Below, in pieces: positions 15,989-22,552 of a DNA stretch of 22,552 nt. How positions within the stretch are numbered: the first letter of the stretch is position 1; each line of letters opens with the position of its first letter. The translations under genes were made by a program, and so were the position numbers. Under the pieces are notes generated by a model, which was not told the DNA's origin, searched no databases, and was given only the letters and a program-made list of their open reading frames with translations. This DNA comes from SZUA-287 sp036397975 (GTDB lineage: Bacteria; Bacteroidota; Ignavibacteria; UBA10030; UBA6906). Location: positions 1 through 22,552 of the forward strand of contig DASWHW010000078.1 in NCBI GenBank assembly GCA_036397975.1, read 5' to 3'.

Positions 15989-16938
15989 TATTTTTTTGCC
16001 TTGATCATAGCCGCAAGAAGAGGAATCATGATTTCATGATGTCCAACGAAGTAGTAGCCATGGCCTCCATCCTGTGTTGGTCGGAGGCGTACGTTCATGG
16101 TTGGCCTGTAATGGTTGTTCATATCAAATACTGCTGTCGTAAATCCTTTTGCCTTTGCTCCAAGGTTGCGCGCAACGGTCAGTGCCTTGAGAAATACTTC
16201 CGGGAGAATAACTGCCGAGCCAACATTGAGCACCACACCCCCGCCGGTCAACTGTGTACAGATCTCCGAGAGAACCTGAAAGTCTCTGAACGAAAGCTCC
16301 CCCGTCGCGGCGCCATTCATGGTCGGTTGCTGATGTATGATATCTGTCCCGATCGCTGCATGCACTGTCACCGGAATATCATTGGCGTAACAGTACGCGA
16401 GAATGCTGACGTTCGCATTGGGAGCTTTCTCTGCCAGCAGCCGCTCCCCCAGCGCTTCCCCATATCCCGCATCTGATTTCCGGTGCGACTCGGTAAGTGT
16501 CCCGTTAATGAACTCTCCGGTTTCGCGAGCCATCCCGAACGTTCCATCCAGAAGATTGACAGCGACATCCTCTGAAGTCTGACCCCACAAAGCCGTCTCG
16601 ACGTCGTGAATCGCTGCTGCGCTGTTCATCGCCACAGCGGTGACGATGTCATTCTTCATCAAGTCGATGATTATTGGTGCGAGACCCACTTTTACCACAT
16701 GCGCTCCCATCATCAGAATGACCGGCTTTCGCTTCTTGCGGCTCGCAAGAATGTCATCCACAAGTTTGCGCAGATCTTCGGCCACCAGAATCTGTGGAAG
16801 GGACTCGGCAAAATCTTTGAACAGACCCCTCTTGCCGTCAAACGTTTTGCCAAAATCAGAAGGGCGCACTTTGCTCTTCCGGTTTTTCACGGAGATTGTT
16901 TTGATCTTTTTGAAATCCGAACGCTTGAATTTCGTCAT
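15988..16938 (-). CDS. Deoxyhypusine-synthase-like protein, function unknown
   Basis: This is a cytoplasmic protein of 316 residues. By eye its block order parallels deoxyhypusine synthase: ILMMGAHVVKVGLAPIIIDL (75-94) like the N-terminal NAD-binding block, AMNSAAAIHDVE (103-114) where the synthase has TAGGVEED, ANDIPVTVHA (185-194), GTDIIHQQP (197-205), TGGGVVLN (231-238) and MIPLLAAMI near the end. The synthase's catalytic lysine follows GGGVV, but here that position is Leu237, while H202 could match the catalytic histidine. Bacteria lack eIF5A, so a hypusine role is unlikely; an NAD-dependent reaction is possible. It starts four bases after the DUF3108 stop and overlaps the CPBP gene by one base. 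The gene is certain, family assignment moderate, function unknown. Confidence 0.75.
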   Translation of the reverse strand: MTKFKRSDFKKIKTISVKNRKSKVRPSDFGKTFDGKRGLFKDFAESLPQILVAEDLRKLVDDILASRKKRKPVILMMGAHVVKVGLAPIIIDLMKNDIVTAVAMNSAAAIHDVETALWGQTSEDVAVNLLDGTFGMARETGEFINGTLTESHRKSDAGYGEALGERLLAEKAPNANVSILAYCYANDIPVTVHAAIGTDIIHQQPTMNGAATGELSFRDFQVLSEICTQLTGGGVVLNVGSAVILPEVFLKALTVARNLGAKAKGFTTAVFDMNNHYRPTMNVRLRPTQDGGHGYYFVGHHEIMIPLLAAMIKAKK

Positions 16939-16942
16939 GAGG

Positions 16943-17920
16943 TCACTTGATGCGCGATGTGAGGTTACCCTTCAGTCCGGAATATCGTACCAACTCGGAA
17001 TCGATAGAGCCGACAATGACCTTGGTATTGACGCGGACAGGAATCTTCAACTCGTCATCGGAAAGCCAGATAACAATACGGCCTTCAGACCGGAAGAGAC
17101 CACCCTCTTTCACGATCGGCTCAACGACAATGGTGCGGAATGTTCCTGCCTCTACCTCCAGTTCTTGCCGTCCGAGGAGTCGCACAAAGAGCTCGCTGCT
17201 TTTGTCTTTGTAGAAATTGTAGAGTGTCGGTCCCTGGCCTTTTGCGTAACCTGAATAATCGATCGTGCGCGCGTAATAGAAGGCGGACATAATATCATGA
17301 ACATACGGTGGAATCGGGTATTCACCTTCGCTTGTTCGCGCAATACCGTTCACCTGGTCGAAGTCTGCTATGAAATCGCGCTTGTAGCTTCCTTCTCGTA
17401 TATGTTGTTCGAATCTCCAGGGCGCAAGAGTTTCGACATCAATGTAGGTATAATACCAGTCCTCCACCTTGTAGATCCAGTTGAAGCTCGAATGGGAGTT
17501 CACCGTAAAGTCGACCCGGAAGCACTTGCGCCCAGCGATAGTGTCGGTCTTCGCTACTGCCATCACCGCCTGACCGGCGTTAATAGGGCCGAAGTTCACG
17601 TCGAAGACAAGCCGCTCACCAACATCAAACGCCTTGTTTTCCAATTTGCGGAACTGAAAAGCCTTGAGTGAATCCTCAACACGGCTCAGTGAGTCCGCGC
17701 GGCGTTTTAGCGAATCAGCAATAATGGAAGCGATCGCTGCCCAATGAGTGGAGTCCGCACGAAATGCAGCGATGCTGTCCTGTCGCGCCTTTTGTATGGC
17801 AGACTTCGTTTTCTTCTGAGCGGTCGCCTTTGACTGGGCCTGCGAATTTCCCGATACATGGACGAGAAGTATCACTCCAAGTGCGGCTCCACAAAGGTAT
17901 ATCGGAATCTTCATATTCAT
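16943..17920 (-). CDS. DUF3108 domain-containing exported protein
   Basis: This is a predicted periplasmic or outer-membrane-associated protein of 325 residues with a strong AGGGGGA ribosome site before the ATG (a second Met at residue 3 is equally placed). The signal peptide ends near Ala28 (SQA). Residues 30-95 are a charged, helical linker with repeated Asp-Ser-Leu/Ile units, possibly coiled coil. Residues about 97-320 match the DUF3108 pattern: GERLVFDVNFGPINAGQA, then FNWIYKVEDWYYTYID and a C-terminal IWLSDDELKIPVRV. Members are common in Bacteroidota and Proteobacteria with no established function; lipid or glycan binding in the envelope is conceivable from the beta-rich fold. It overlaps the glycosyltransferase stop by four bases (ATGA). 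Confidence 0.88.
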   Translation of the reverse strand: MNMKIPIYLCGAALGVILLVHVSGNSQAQSKATAQKKTKSAIQKARQDSIAAFRADSTHWAAIASIIADSLKRRADSLSRVEDSLKAFQFRKLENKAFDVGERLVFDVNFGPINAGQAVMAVAKTDTIAGRKCFRVDFTVNSHSSFNWIYKVEDWYYTYIDVETLAPWRFEQHIREGSYKRDFIADFDQVNGIARTSEGEYPIPPYVHDIMSAFYYARTIDYSGYAKGQGPTLYNFYKDKSSELFVRLLGRQELEVEAGTFRTIVVEPIVKEGGLFRSEGRIVIWLSDDELKIPVRVNTKVIVGSIDSELVRYSGLKGNLTSRIK

Positions 17921-19002
17921 GAGCTTTCCCCCTTACGCTCGAGAACTGAACTGGTCATTAGTTGTGTGGCGGCCACGAATACATCTTCTACTTCGATAGT
18001 GTCCATACAGTTGCATTGCGGCAAATCCTGCTCGATGCAGTCGTTACATTCCAGCGGTCGTTCGGGAACAAAGACGCGTTTTTTTGATGTGTACGGACCC
18101 CACCTTCTCTCGCTCATGGGTGTGTGTTGAGGGTAGAGGCCAATGACCGGCGTTCCCATTGCTGCTGCCACGTGAATCGGACCTGTGGAGTTGGAAACAA
18201 ATAGGGCTGCGTCCCGAATCAAGGCGGCAAACTGACGTAAATTCATTTTACCTGCAAGCGGTATGGCATTTCCGTGCGCTTCCCGAACAACCTCGTTTAC
18301 CTTGTCATTTTCGGAATCCGTTCCAGTCACGATCACCTGCAAATTGTTTTCGCCGTGAAGCCGTGCGGCAAGCTGCCCGAACTTTCTGGTACTCCAGTCT
18401 CGCGCCGATCCCCCACTTCCAGGATGAACAATCACATACGGGCGGCCTAAGTCGATGTTGGCAGTTTCTGTAATTTCCCGGAGTTCTTTCTTCTGCCGAT
18501 CTGAAATCTGGATGCGGAACTCCAGCGGACCACTGACATGACATCCCAGTTCCTCTAACAATCGGAGATTGTACTCCACTTCATGCTTCTTTGCATCCTT
18601 CCGATGCTCATAGACTCTCTTATTAAAAAGCATCGAGTAGTATCTGTATCCGGTTCCGATACGGACGGGAATTCTTGCACGGAAAACAAGCCATGCAAGC
18701 CTGATGGTCGGATACACCACGATGACCGCATCAAACTTCCGTTCTCTCAATGTTGCAACCATAGTGCCAAAAGTGATGAGCTGGTGCTTTTCATCGTACC
18801 AGATCAATTCATCCAGATATGGATTGTCGATGACGATTTCTCCGGTGTACGTGCGAAGTAACATCGCGATATGGGCATCGGGATAACGCTTGCGCAATTC
18901 GGGAAGCATTGGAAGAGTGAGAACCACATCGCCGAGGCGGTCAGTGCGGACGATCAGAATTCGTTTAATGGTGGGTTTTGTGTCTGGCACAGGAAGGGAC
19001 AA
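17917..19002 (-). CDS. Glycosyltransferase family 9 protein (heptosyltransferase-like)
   Basis: This is a GT-B fold glycosyltransferase of family GT9, the family of lipopolysaccharide core heptosyltransferases, acting at the inner membrane's cytoplasmic face. Its 361 residues show the N-terminal RTDRLGDVVLTLP signature near 19-31, the central IVHPGSGGSARDW donor-binding segment, and the C-terminal SNSTGPIHVAAAMGTPVIGLYP block. A late cysteine cluster (ECNDCIEQDLPQCNC) resembles the one seen in many WaaF-type members. The frame has no ATG; I chose TTG 19002, with GGAG 10 bases upstream. GTG 18990 is the alternative. It is the first gene after a strong promoter, so it opens the twelve-gene run. 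The sugar donor and acceptor are not determinable. Confidence 0.93.
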   Translation of the reverse strand: MSLPVPDTKPTIKRILIVRTDRLGDVVLTLPMLPELRKRYPDAHIAMLLRTYTGEIVIDNPYLDELIWYDEKHQLITFGTMVATLRERKFDAVIVVYPTIRLAWLVFRARIPVRIGTGYRYYSMLFNKRVYEHRKDAKKHEVEYNLRLLEELGCHVSGPLEFRIQISDRQKKELREITETANIDLGRPYVIVHPGSGGSARDWSTRKFGQLAARLHGENNLQVIVTGTDSENDKVNEVVREAHGNAIPLAGKMNLRQFAALIRDAALFVSNSTGPIHVAAAMGTPVIGLYPQHTPMSERRWGPYTSKKRVFVPERPLECNDCIEQDLPQCNCMDTIEVEDVFVAATQLMTSSVLERKGESS

Positions 19003-19037
19003 CTGGGAAGTGCTCCGGCATCGTTGATAACCGCATC

Positions 19038-19066
19038 AATATAACTGATGGACGCTTCAATTTCAA
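19038..19066 (-). promoter_or_regulatory. Sigma70-like promoter of the twelve-gene run
   Basis: On the minus strand TTGAAA (19061-19066) and TATATT (19038-19043) are spaced by exactly 17 bases, each 5 of 6 to the E. coli consensus. Transcription would start near 19031, about 29 bases before the glycosyltransferase TTG codon. A short inverted repeat (TTGAT, six bases, ATCAA; 19024-19039) overlaps the -10 box and start point and could be an operator, but five base pairs is weak evidence. Confidence 0.65.
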
Positions 19067-19070
19067 TAAT

Positions 19071-20978
19071 TCATGATTCGGACGTTTCTTCATTTAACTC
19101 TCCCGATGCCGCATTTGCCAAACCAACGCCATGGGTTTCAAGATCCTTCTTTTCTTGAAGGAGTGTTTGATTGTATTCACTAAACTCCCTCTCAGAACCT
19201 CCTTGAGCTTTTGCCTCTTTCATTCGATGGTGGTTGTCGGCAATCAACGCATCGATTTCCCTGGTGCGCATGAGGACGAGGCAGTGCTCTGCGATCACCC
19301 ATGGATCAGGCTCCGGCGGTTCCGCTCCTTGTTTTGACCAGCCGGTACTCAATTCATATTTGTTGAAGACAATATCGGCGATGAAATGCTTCATCTGTTC
19401 ATCATCCACGTCGTTAATCATCGCGGCCACATCCCACTCTTTGCCTTCTTCCAGATAGCGAAGTATGATGTCATTCACTTGTTTGATGTGTGAATCCGAA
19501 AATTCCTCCGGTGTGCAGTTTTCAAAAATAGCCGTGGCCATTTCCGGACCGTGTTCCAGCATCAGTTTCACGAGATCACGTTCCAGCGTCGGCACTCTTG
19601 GCGCCTCTCGTGCAGGTCGCGTGGACTCCTCAATTTCCGCCCGCCGCTGAGTCTCTGCAACGTGAACGCGCTGGCGGTTTTTTCCGGAGAGTTTTTCCAA
19701 TTCCTGATGCAGCGTGGATTCGTAGAGACCGTATTTTTCGGCAACATGCTTAATGTATAAACCGCGTTTCAACTGGTCCGGGATTTTGGCAATAGTCTCA
19801 ACGATGGATCGCACTGCTTCCGCCTGTCCCTCGGGGGTCGAGAGCATGCCTCGCTCCTGAAAGACCGTGGTCTTGAAGTCAAGAAAGCTGACAGCTTGGT
19901 CCAACAATTCATCAAACGCTTCGACCCCCTTCTCTCGGACAAACGTATCAGGATCTTCACCCGCTGGCAAGGACGCAACCTTGACATCTAACCCTTGTTC
20001 GATGATGAGATCGACTCCCCGCATGGCAGCCTTGGACCCGGCAGAGTCCGCATCGTAAACGATCGTGATATTTTTCGCGTATCGGCCGATAAGCTGGATT
20101 TGTTCCGAAGTGAGAGCCGTCCCGCTTGATGCAACGATGTTCTTGATGCCGGCCTGATACGGCGTAATCAAATCGGCATAGCCTTCGACCAGGATTGCGT
20201 ATTCTTTCTGTCTAATCGCCTCTTTCGACTGAAAAAGCCCGTAGAGGGTCTTGCTCTTGATATAGATTGGAGTTTCAGGAGAATTGATATACTTCCCCAT
20301 GGTGTCATCTTCGCGCATTTTACGCGCGCCAAAACCAACGATGCGTCCGGTGGGGGAAAAGAAGGGAAAGACCGCTCTCCCCCTAAACCGATCATACGCC
20401 CCCGAGCCATCATCCCTTCGCACCGCAAGTCCCGCTTTCTCCAGCAACGGCAGCGAGACTCTTTCGTTCTCTGCATGCTTGGTCAGATCATCCCACGAGT
20501 TCATCGCGTAGCCAAGCGCGAAGGTTTCTATGGTTTCATCGGTAAAGCCGCGATGATAGAAATACTCCAGTGCCAGCTTCCCCTCAACGGTCTTCAGGAG
20601 GTTGTGCTTGAAGTGCCGCGAGGCTATCTGGCATACATTAAAGAGGGCCTCGTTCTCCGTGGCGCGCTTATCATCGTGACGGCCCTCTTCGGGGAGCGAA
20701 ACGCCGACCCGCTCTGCAATCGTACGGACTGATTCGACGAACGAGACTTTATCGAGCTCCATCAAGAACGTGAAGACATTCCCGCCGACACCGCAGCCAA
20801 AGCAATGGTACATCTGCCTGTCCGGGCTTACGTTGAAGGACGGAGTTTTCTCCTGGTGGAACGGACAGAGACCGACGTAGTTCTTGCCACGTTTTTTCAG
20901 GGCAAGATAGGATGATATAATATCAACGATATCAGCAGCACTGCGGATTTCGTCTATTTTTGAATCGGGGATTCTCAC
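19071..20978 (-). CDS. dnaG: DNA primase
   Basis: This primase synthesises RNA primers at the replication fork and works with the DnaB helicase. The 635 residues have the standard three domains. The CHC2 zinc finger uses C38, H41, C59 and C62 (LCPFHQEKTPSF, YHCFGCGVGG). The catalytic core carries YDRFRGRAVFPFF near 195-207 and a TOPRIM domain with E265 (LVEGYAD) and D309/D311 (VYDADSAG), then EDPDTF near 341. The C-terminal part (about 450-635) is the helicase-binding region and is divergent. The start codon is GTG, with no strong ribosome site. Unlike the common rpsU-dnaG-rpoD arrangement, neither partner is adjacent here. Confidence 0.97.
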   Translation of the reverse strand: MRIPDSKIDEIRSAADIVDIISSYLALKKRGKNYVGLCPFHQEKTPSFNVSPDRQMYHCFGCGVGGNVFTFLMELDKVSFVESVRTIAERVGVSLPEEGRHDDKRATENEALFNVCQIASRHFKHNLLKTVEGKLALEYFYHRGFTDETIETFALGYAMNSWDDLTKHAENERVSLPLLEKAGLAVRRDDGSGAYDRFRGRAVFPFFSPTGRIVGFGARKMREDDTMGKYINSPETPIYIKSKTLYGLFQSKEAIRQKEYAILVEGYADLITPYQAGIKNIVASSGTALTSEQIQLIGRYAKNITIVYDADSAGSKAAMRGVDLIIEQGLDVKVASLPAGEDPDTFVREKGVEAFDELLDQAVSFLDFKTTVFQERGMLSTPEGQAEAVRSIVETIAKIPDQLKRGLYIKHVAEKYGLYESTLHQELEKLSGKNRQRVHVAETQRRAEIEESTRPAREAPRVPTLERDLVKLMLEHGPEMATAIFENCTPEEFSDSHIKQVNDIILRYLEEGKEWDVAAMINDVDDEQMKHFIADIVFNKYELSTGWSKQGAEPPEPDPWVIAEHCLVLMRTREIDALIADNHHRMKEAKAQGGSEREFSEYNQTLLQEKKDLETHGVGLANAASGELNEETSES

Positions 20979-21008
20979 GAGACTTACTGGGAGTGATTGA
21001 GATGGTGA

Positions 21009-21037
21009 AATCTACGGATTGCCACACCGAGAGGCAA
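21009..21037 (-). promoter_or_regulatory. Likely sigma70-like promoter of dnaG
   Basis: On the minus strand TTGCCT (21032-21037) and TAGATT (21009-21014) are separated by 17 bases, each matching 4 of 6 consensus bases. The predicted start near 21002 leaves about 24 bases before the GTG codon of dnaG. It lies just past the terminator of the upstream gene, as expected for an independent unit. Confidence 0.45.
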
Positions 21038-21049
21038 ATAGAGGTGTTA

Positions 21050-21084
21050 CGCCAAAAGAGGAGTCACGTGGACTCCTCTTCATC
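21050..21084 (-). terminator. Rho-independent terminator of the T9SS-sorted protein gene
   Basis: A perfect 10-bp stem (AAGAGGAGTC with GACTCCTCTT, five-base loop, 21056-21080) begins about 24 bases after the stop codon. On the minus strand the second arm runs into TTTT before GGC, a short but real T tract. On the plus strand the arm also ends in TT, so it could work weakly both ways. Confidence 0.8.
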
Positions 21085-21103
21085 AAACTTGATTCCGGGA
21101 CAA

Positions 21104-22552
21104 TCATTTTATCAACATCAACTTGCGTGTCTGCGCAAAGGTGTTGGCACGCAGAGTATAGAAGTAGAGTCCGCTTGCCAGGCCTCCCGCATTCCACTCA
21201 ACTCTATATGCGCCCGGAGCTTTCTGTCCATTGACCAATGTCGCAATCTCCTGACCGAGGAGATTATAAATCTTGAGGGTGACAAACTGGGTCGATGGAA
21301 TGCTGAACTCAATAGTGGTGCTAGGATTGAAGGGGTTCGGATAGTTCTGACCAAGGGAATACTCATTTGGAACATCACCGCCGATGGCTCTGATTGATGT
21401 TGCCACCTGCCGGTATTTGATTGTCTTAAGGACACTTGACGCACCGAACGATTCATTTGCGCCTAGGTAGATGCTCTCCCCATTCTTGGAAAGGGCCAGC
21501 GGATATTGATACGATAACGTCGCGCCATTGCCATCGAATGATTTGGTCCACCTCTTCACGCCCGATGAGGTGTATGACCGGATTTGATATTGGCTGAACC
21601 CTGAACCAAAGTGAAGACCGGCGGTATAGACATTGCCATCAGTGTCCACCGCAAGATCTGATCCGTACGATTCTCCCGTTTCAAATCCCCAGACCTTCAC
21701 TCCTGCATTGTTGATCTTCCCAATCCCACCGGCGTAGTTCCTGACAAATGCTCCGCCTTGTGGATCAAGGACAATGGCATTTCCACCGAAGCTATTCGAC
21801 CAGACAACACTGCCCCATTCCCGCAACATTATTGTCGACCCTGGTTCACTTGTCAAGAAAATGCTTCCAAAGGGATCAACAACAACGGCTGTGGCAGGCC
21901 CAGGATAGACCCATTGCTCGTTTCCGTTCTGATCGTACTTCACAACATCAGTTGTTCCCGCAACAATGACGTTGTTCGAGTCGTCCACTGCAATCGACGT
22001 GGGCCCGTTTCCATTTGGAGTATCATGGGTTACAGCCCATTGCTCGACGCCGGATTGATCGTACTTTACTGTTAGATACGCTGACGATGGACGACCGGGA
22101 TTGTAAACGCCCGATATAAACACATCACCTTGGCGGCTTACGTCAATATCGATTGCATGGAGACCCGTATATTGAAACTGAGTCCGACGAACCGCCGTCC
22201 ATTGGAGTTCTCCTGACACATTGTATTTTACCGTCATAAGATGCGGGCGATAACGATCGGTTGAATCTCTCGTCGCCACGATATAGACATTTCCCGCCTG
22301 ATCAGTTTTCATTGCGCTCGGCATGATCCACATGTTATCTGGATTGCTGTACCGGGCAATCCACTGTGTCTCTCCTGCCGGATTGTATTTGATTGTGAGA
22401 AGGTCACTCTCGCCAATGCCCGACTCGCTTGAGCCCATGACGATCACATTGCCGGAATCGTCAGTCGAGATTGCATAGAGCTGATCCCAGGAGCGGGCGC
22501 TCTCCACTGTATCAACCCATGTTTGAGTTCCGGACGGTGTGTACTTGAGCAT
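21104..22552 (-). CDS. T9SS-sorted beta-propeller repeat protein, N terminus outside window
   Basis: This is the C-terminal 482 residues of a secreted protein; the frame is open at the window edge, and the methionine there lies inside a repeat, so the true start is beyond. Repeats of about 50 residues recur, each with a D-xx-GN-V/I-Y/F-x-x-G strand block and a KY-D/N-xx-G-xx-Q-W turn (near residues 4, 56, 110, 164, 206, 279 and 327). This is the SBBP-type beta-propeller pattern. Residues about 400-482 are a type A C-terminal sorting domain (NYPNPFNPSTTIEFSIP, then VTLKIYNLLGQEI and GLYFYTLRA, ending KLMLIK). That domain directs export through the type IX secretion system and attachment or release at the surface. 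Ligand unknown. Confidence 0.92.
   Translation of the reverse strand: MLKYTPSGTQTWVDTVESARSWDQLYAISTDDSGNVIVMGSSESGIGESDLLTIKYNPAGETQWIARYSNPDNMWIMPSAMKTDQAGNVYIVATRDSTDRYRPHLMTVKYNVSGELQWTAVRRTQFQYTGLHAIDIDVSRQGDVFISGVYNPGRPSSAYLTVKYDQSGVEQWAVTHDTPNGNGPTSIAVDDSNNVIVAGTTDVVKYDQNGNEQWVYPGPATAVVVDPFGSIFLTSEPGSTIMLREWGSVVWSNSFGGNAIVLDPQGGAFVRNYAGGIGKINNAGVKVWGFETGESYGSDLAVDTDGNVYTAGLHFGSGFSQYQIRSYTSSGVKRWTKSFDGNGATLSYQYPLALSKNGESIYLGANESFGASSVLKTIKYRQVATSIRAIGGDVPNEYSLGQNYPNPFNPSTTIEFSIPSTQFVTLKIYNLLGQEIATLVNGQKAPGAYRVEWNAGGLASGLYFYTLRANTFAQTRKLMLIK

Noticed and set aside
17989..18051. Cysteine cluster in the glycosyltransferase C terminus as a novel metal site
   Set aside because: Similar late cysteine clusters occur in many GT9 heptosyltransferase-type proteins, so it is not unusual here.
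18965..19021. 18-codon ATG frame overlapping the glycosyltransferase start, as a leader peptide
   Set aside because: It is out of frame with the gene, has no ribosome site and no regulatory-peptide features. It may be chance.

Overview
The window looks like chromosomal DNA from a diderm bacterium of the Fibrobacterota-Chlorobiota-Bacteroidota (FCB) group, most likely an Ignavibacteria-like lineage. The main clues are a type IX secretion C-terminal sorting domain (NYPNPFNPSTTI) on a beta-propeller protein, a GWxTD-domain protein beside an Omp85 barrel, a heptosyltransferase-type glycosyltransferase, lipobox signal peptides, and E. coli-like -35/-10 boxes instead of the -33/-7 boxes of Bacteroidia. 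This placement is inference. The sequence is densely coding. I see no rRNA, tRNA, CRISPR array, insertion sequence or prophage, and no gene-free stretch longer than 300 bases. Bases 1-105, beyond the first gene's stop, show nothing I can assign.

Region 1 (106-3825, minus strand) reads M20 dipeptidase, then a YkfC-like NlpC/P60 lipoprotein with SH3-type domains, then an L-Ala-D/L-Glu epimerase. Together they can explain scavenging of murein peptides. A gamma-D-Glu-diaminoacid endopeptidase would release L-Ala-D-Glu, the epimerase would make L-Ala-L-Glu, and a dipeptidase would split it. A 10-bp hairpin separates the first two genes.

Region 2 (3999-6276, plus strand) is divergent from region 1. 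It holds an alpha/beta hydrolase overlapping by one base with an NAD-dependent epimerase/dehydratase, followed by a small orphan lipoprotein. It converges on region 3 at a perfect 14-bp palindrome.

Region 3 (6289-19002, minus strand) is a tightly packed run of twelve genes with overlaps or gaps of at most 20 bases. It is preceded by a good sigma70-like promoter. In transcription order: GT9 glycosyltransferase, DUF3108 protein, deoxyhypusine-synthase-like protein, CPBP intramembrane protease, zinc-ribbon/B-box/DUF2007 protein, CdsA, RimO, GWxTD protein, TamA-like Omp85 barrel, RNase HII, YraN, CstA. Envelope construction (glycan, phospholipid, outer-membrane assembly) dominates, mixed with housekeeping RNA/DNA and ribosome-modification enzymes.

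Region 4 (19071-22552, minus strand) holds DNA primase DnaG with its own likely promoter, and the C-terminal part of a secreted T9SS-sorted beta-propeller protein that ends in a clear rho-independent terminator and runs off the window edge.

Most of the window is ordinary core genome. The items I would look at first are the deoxyhypusine-synthase-like protein, which seems to lack the catalytic lysine, the GWxTD/Omp85 pair, and the zinc-finger/DUF2007 fusion.
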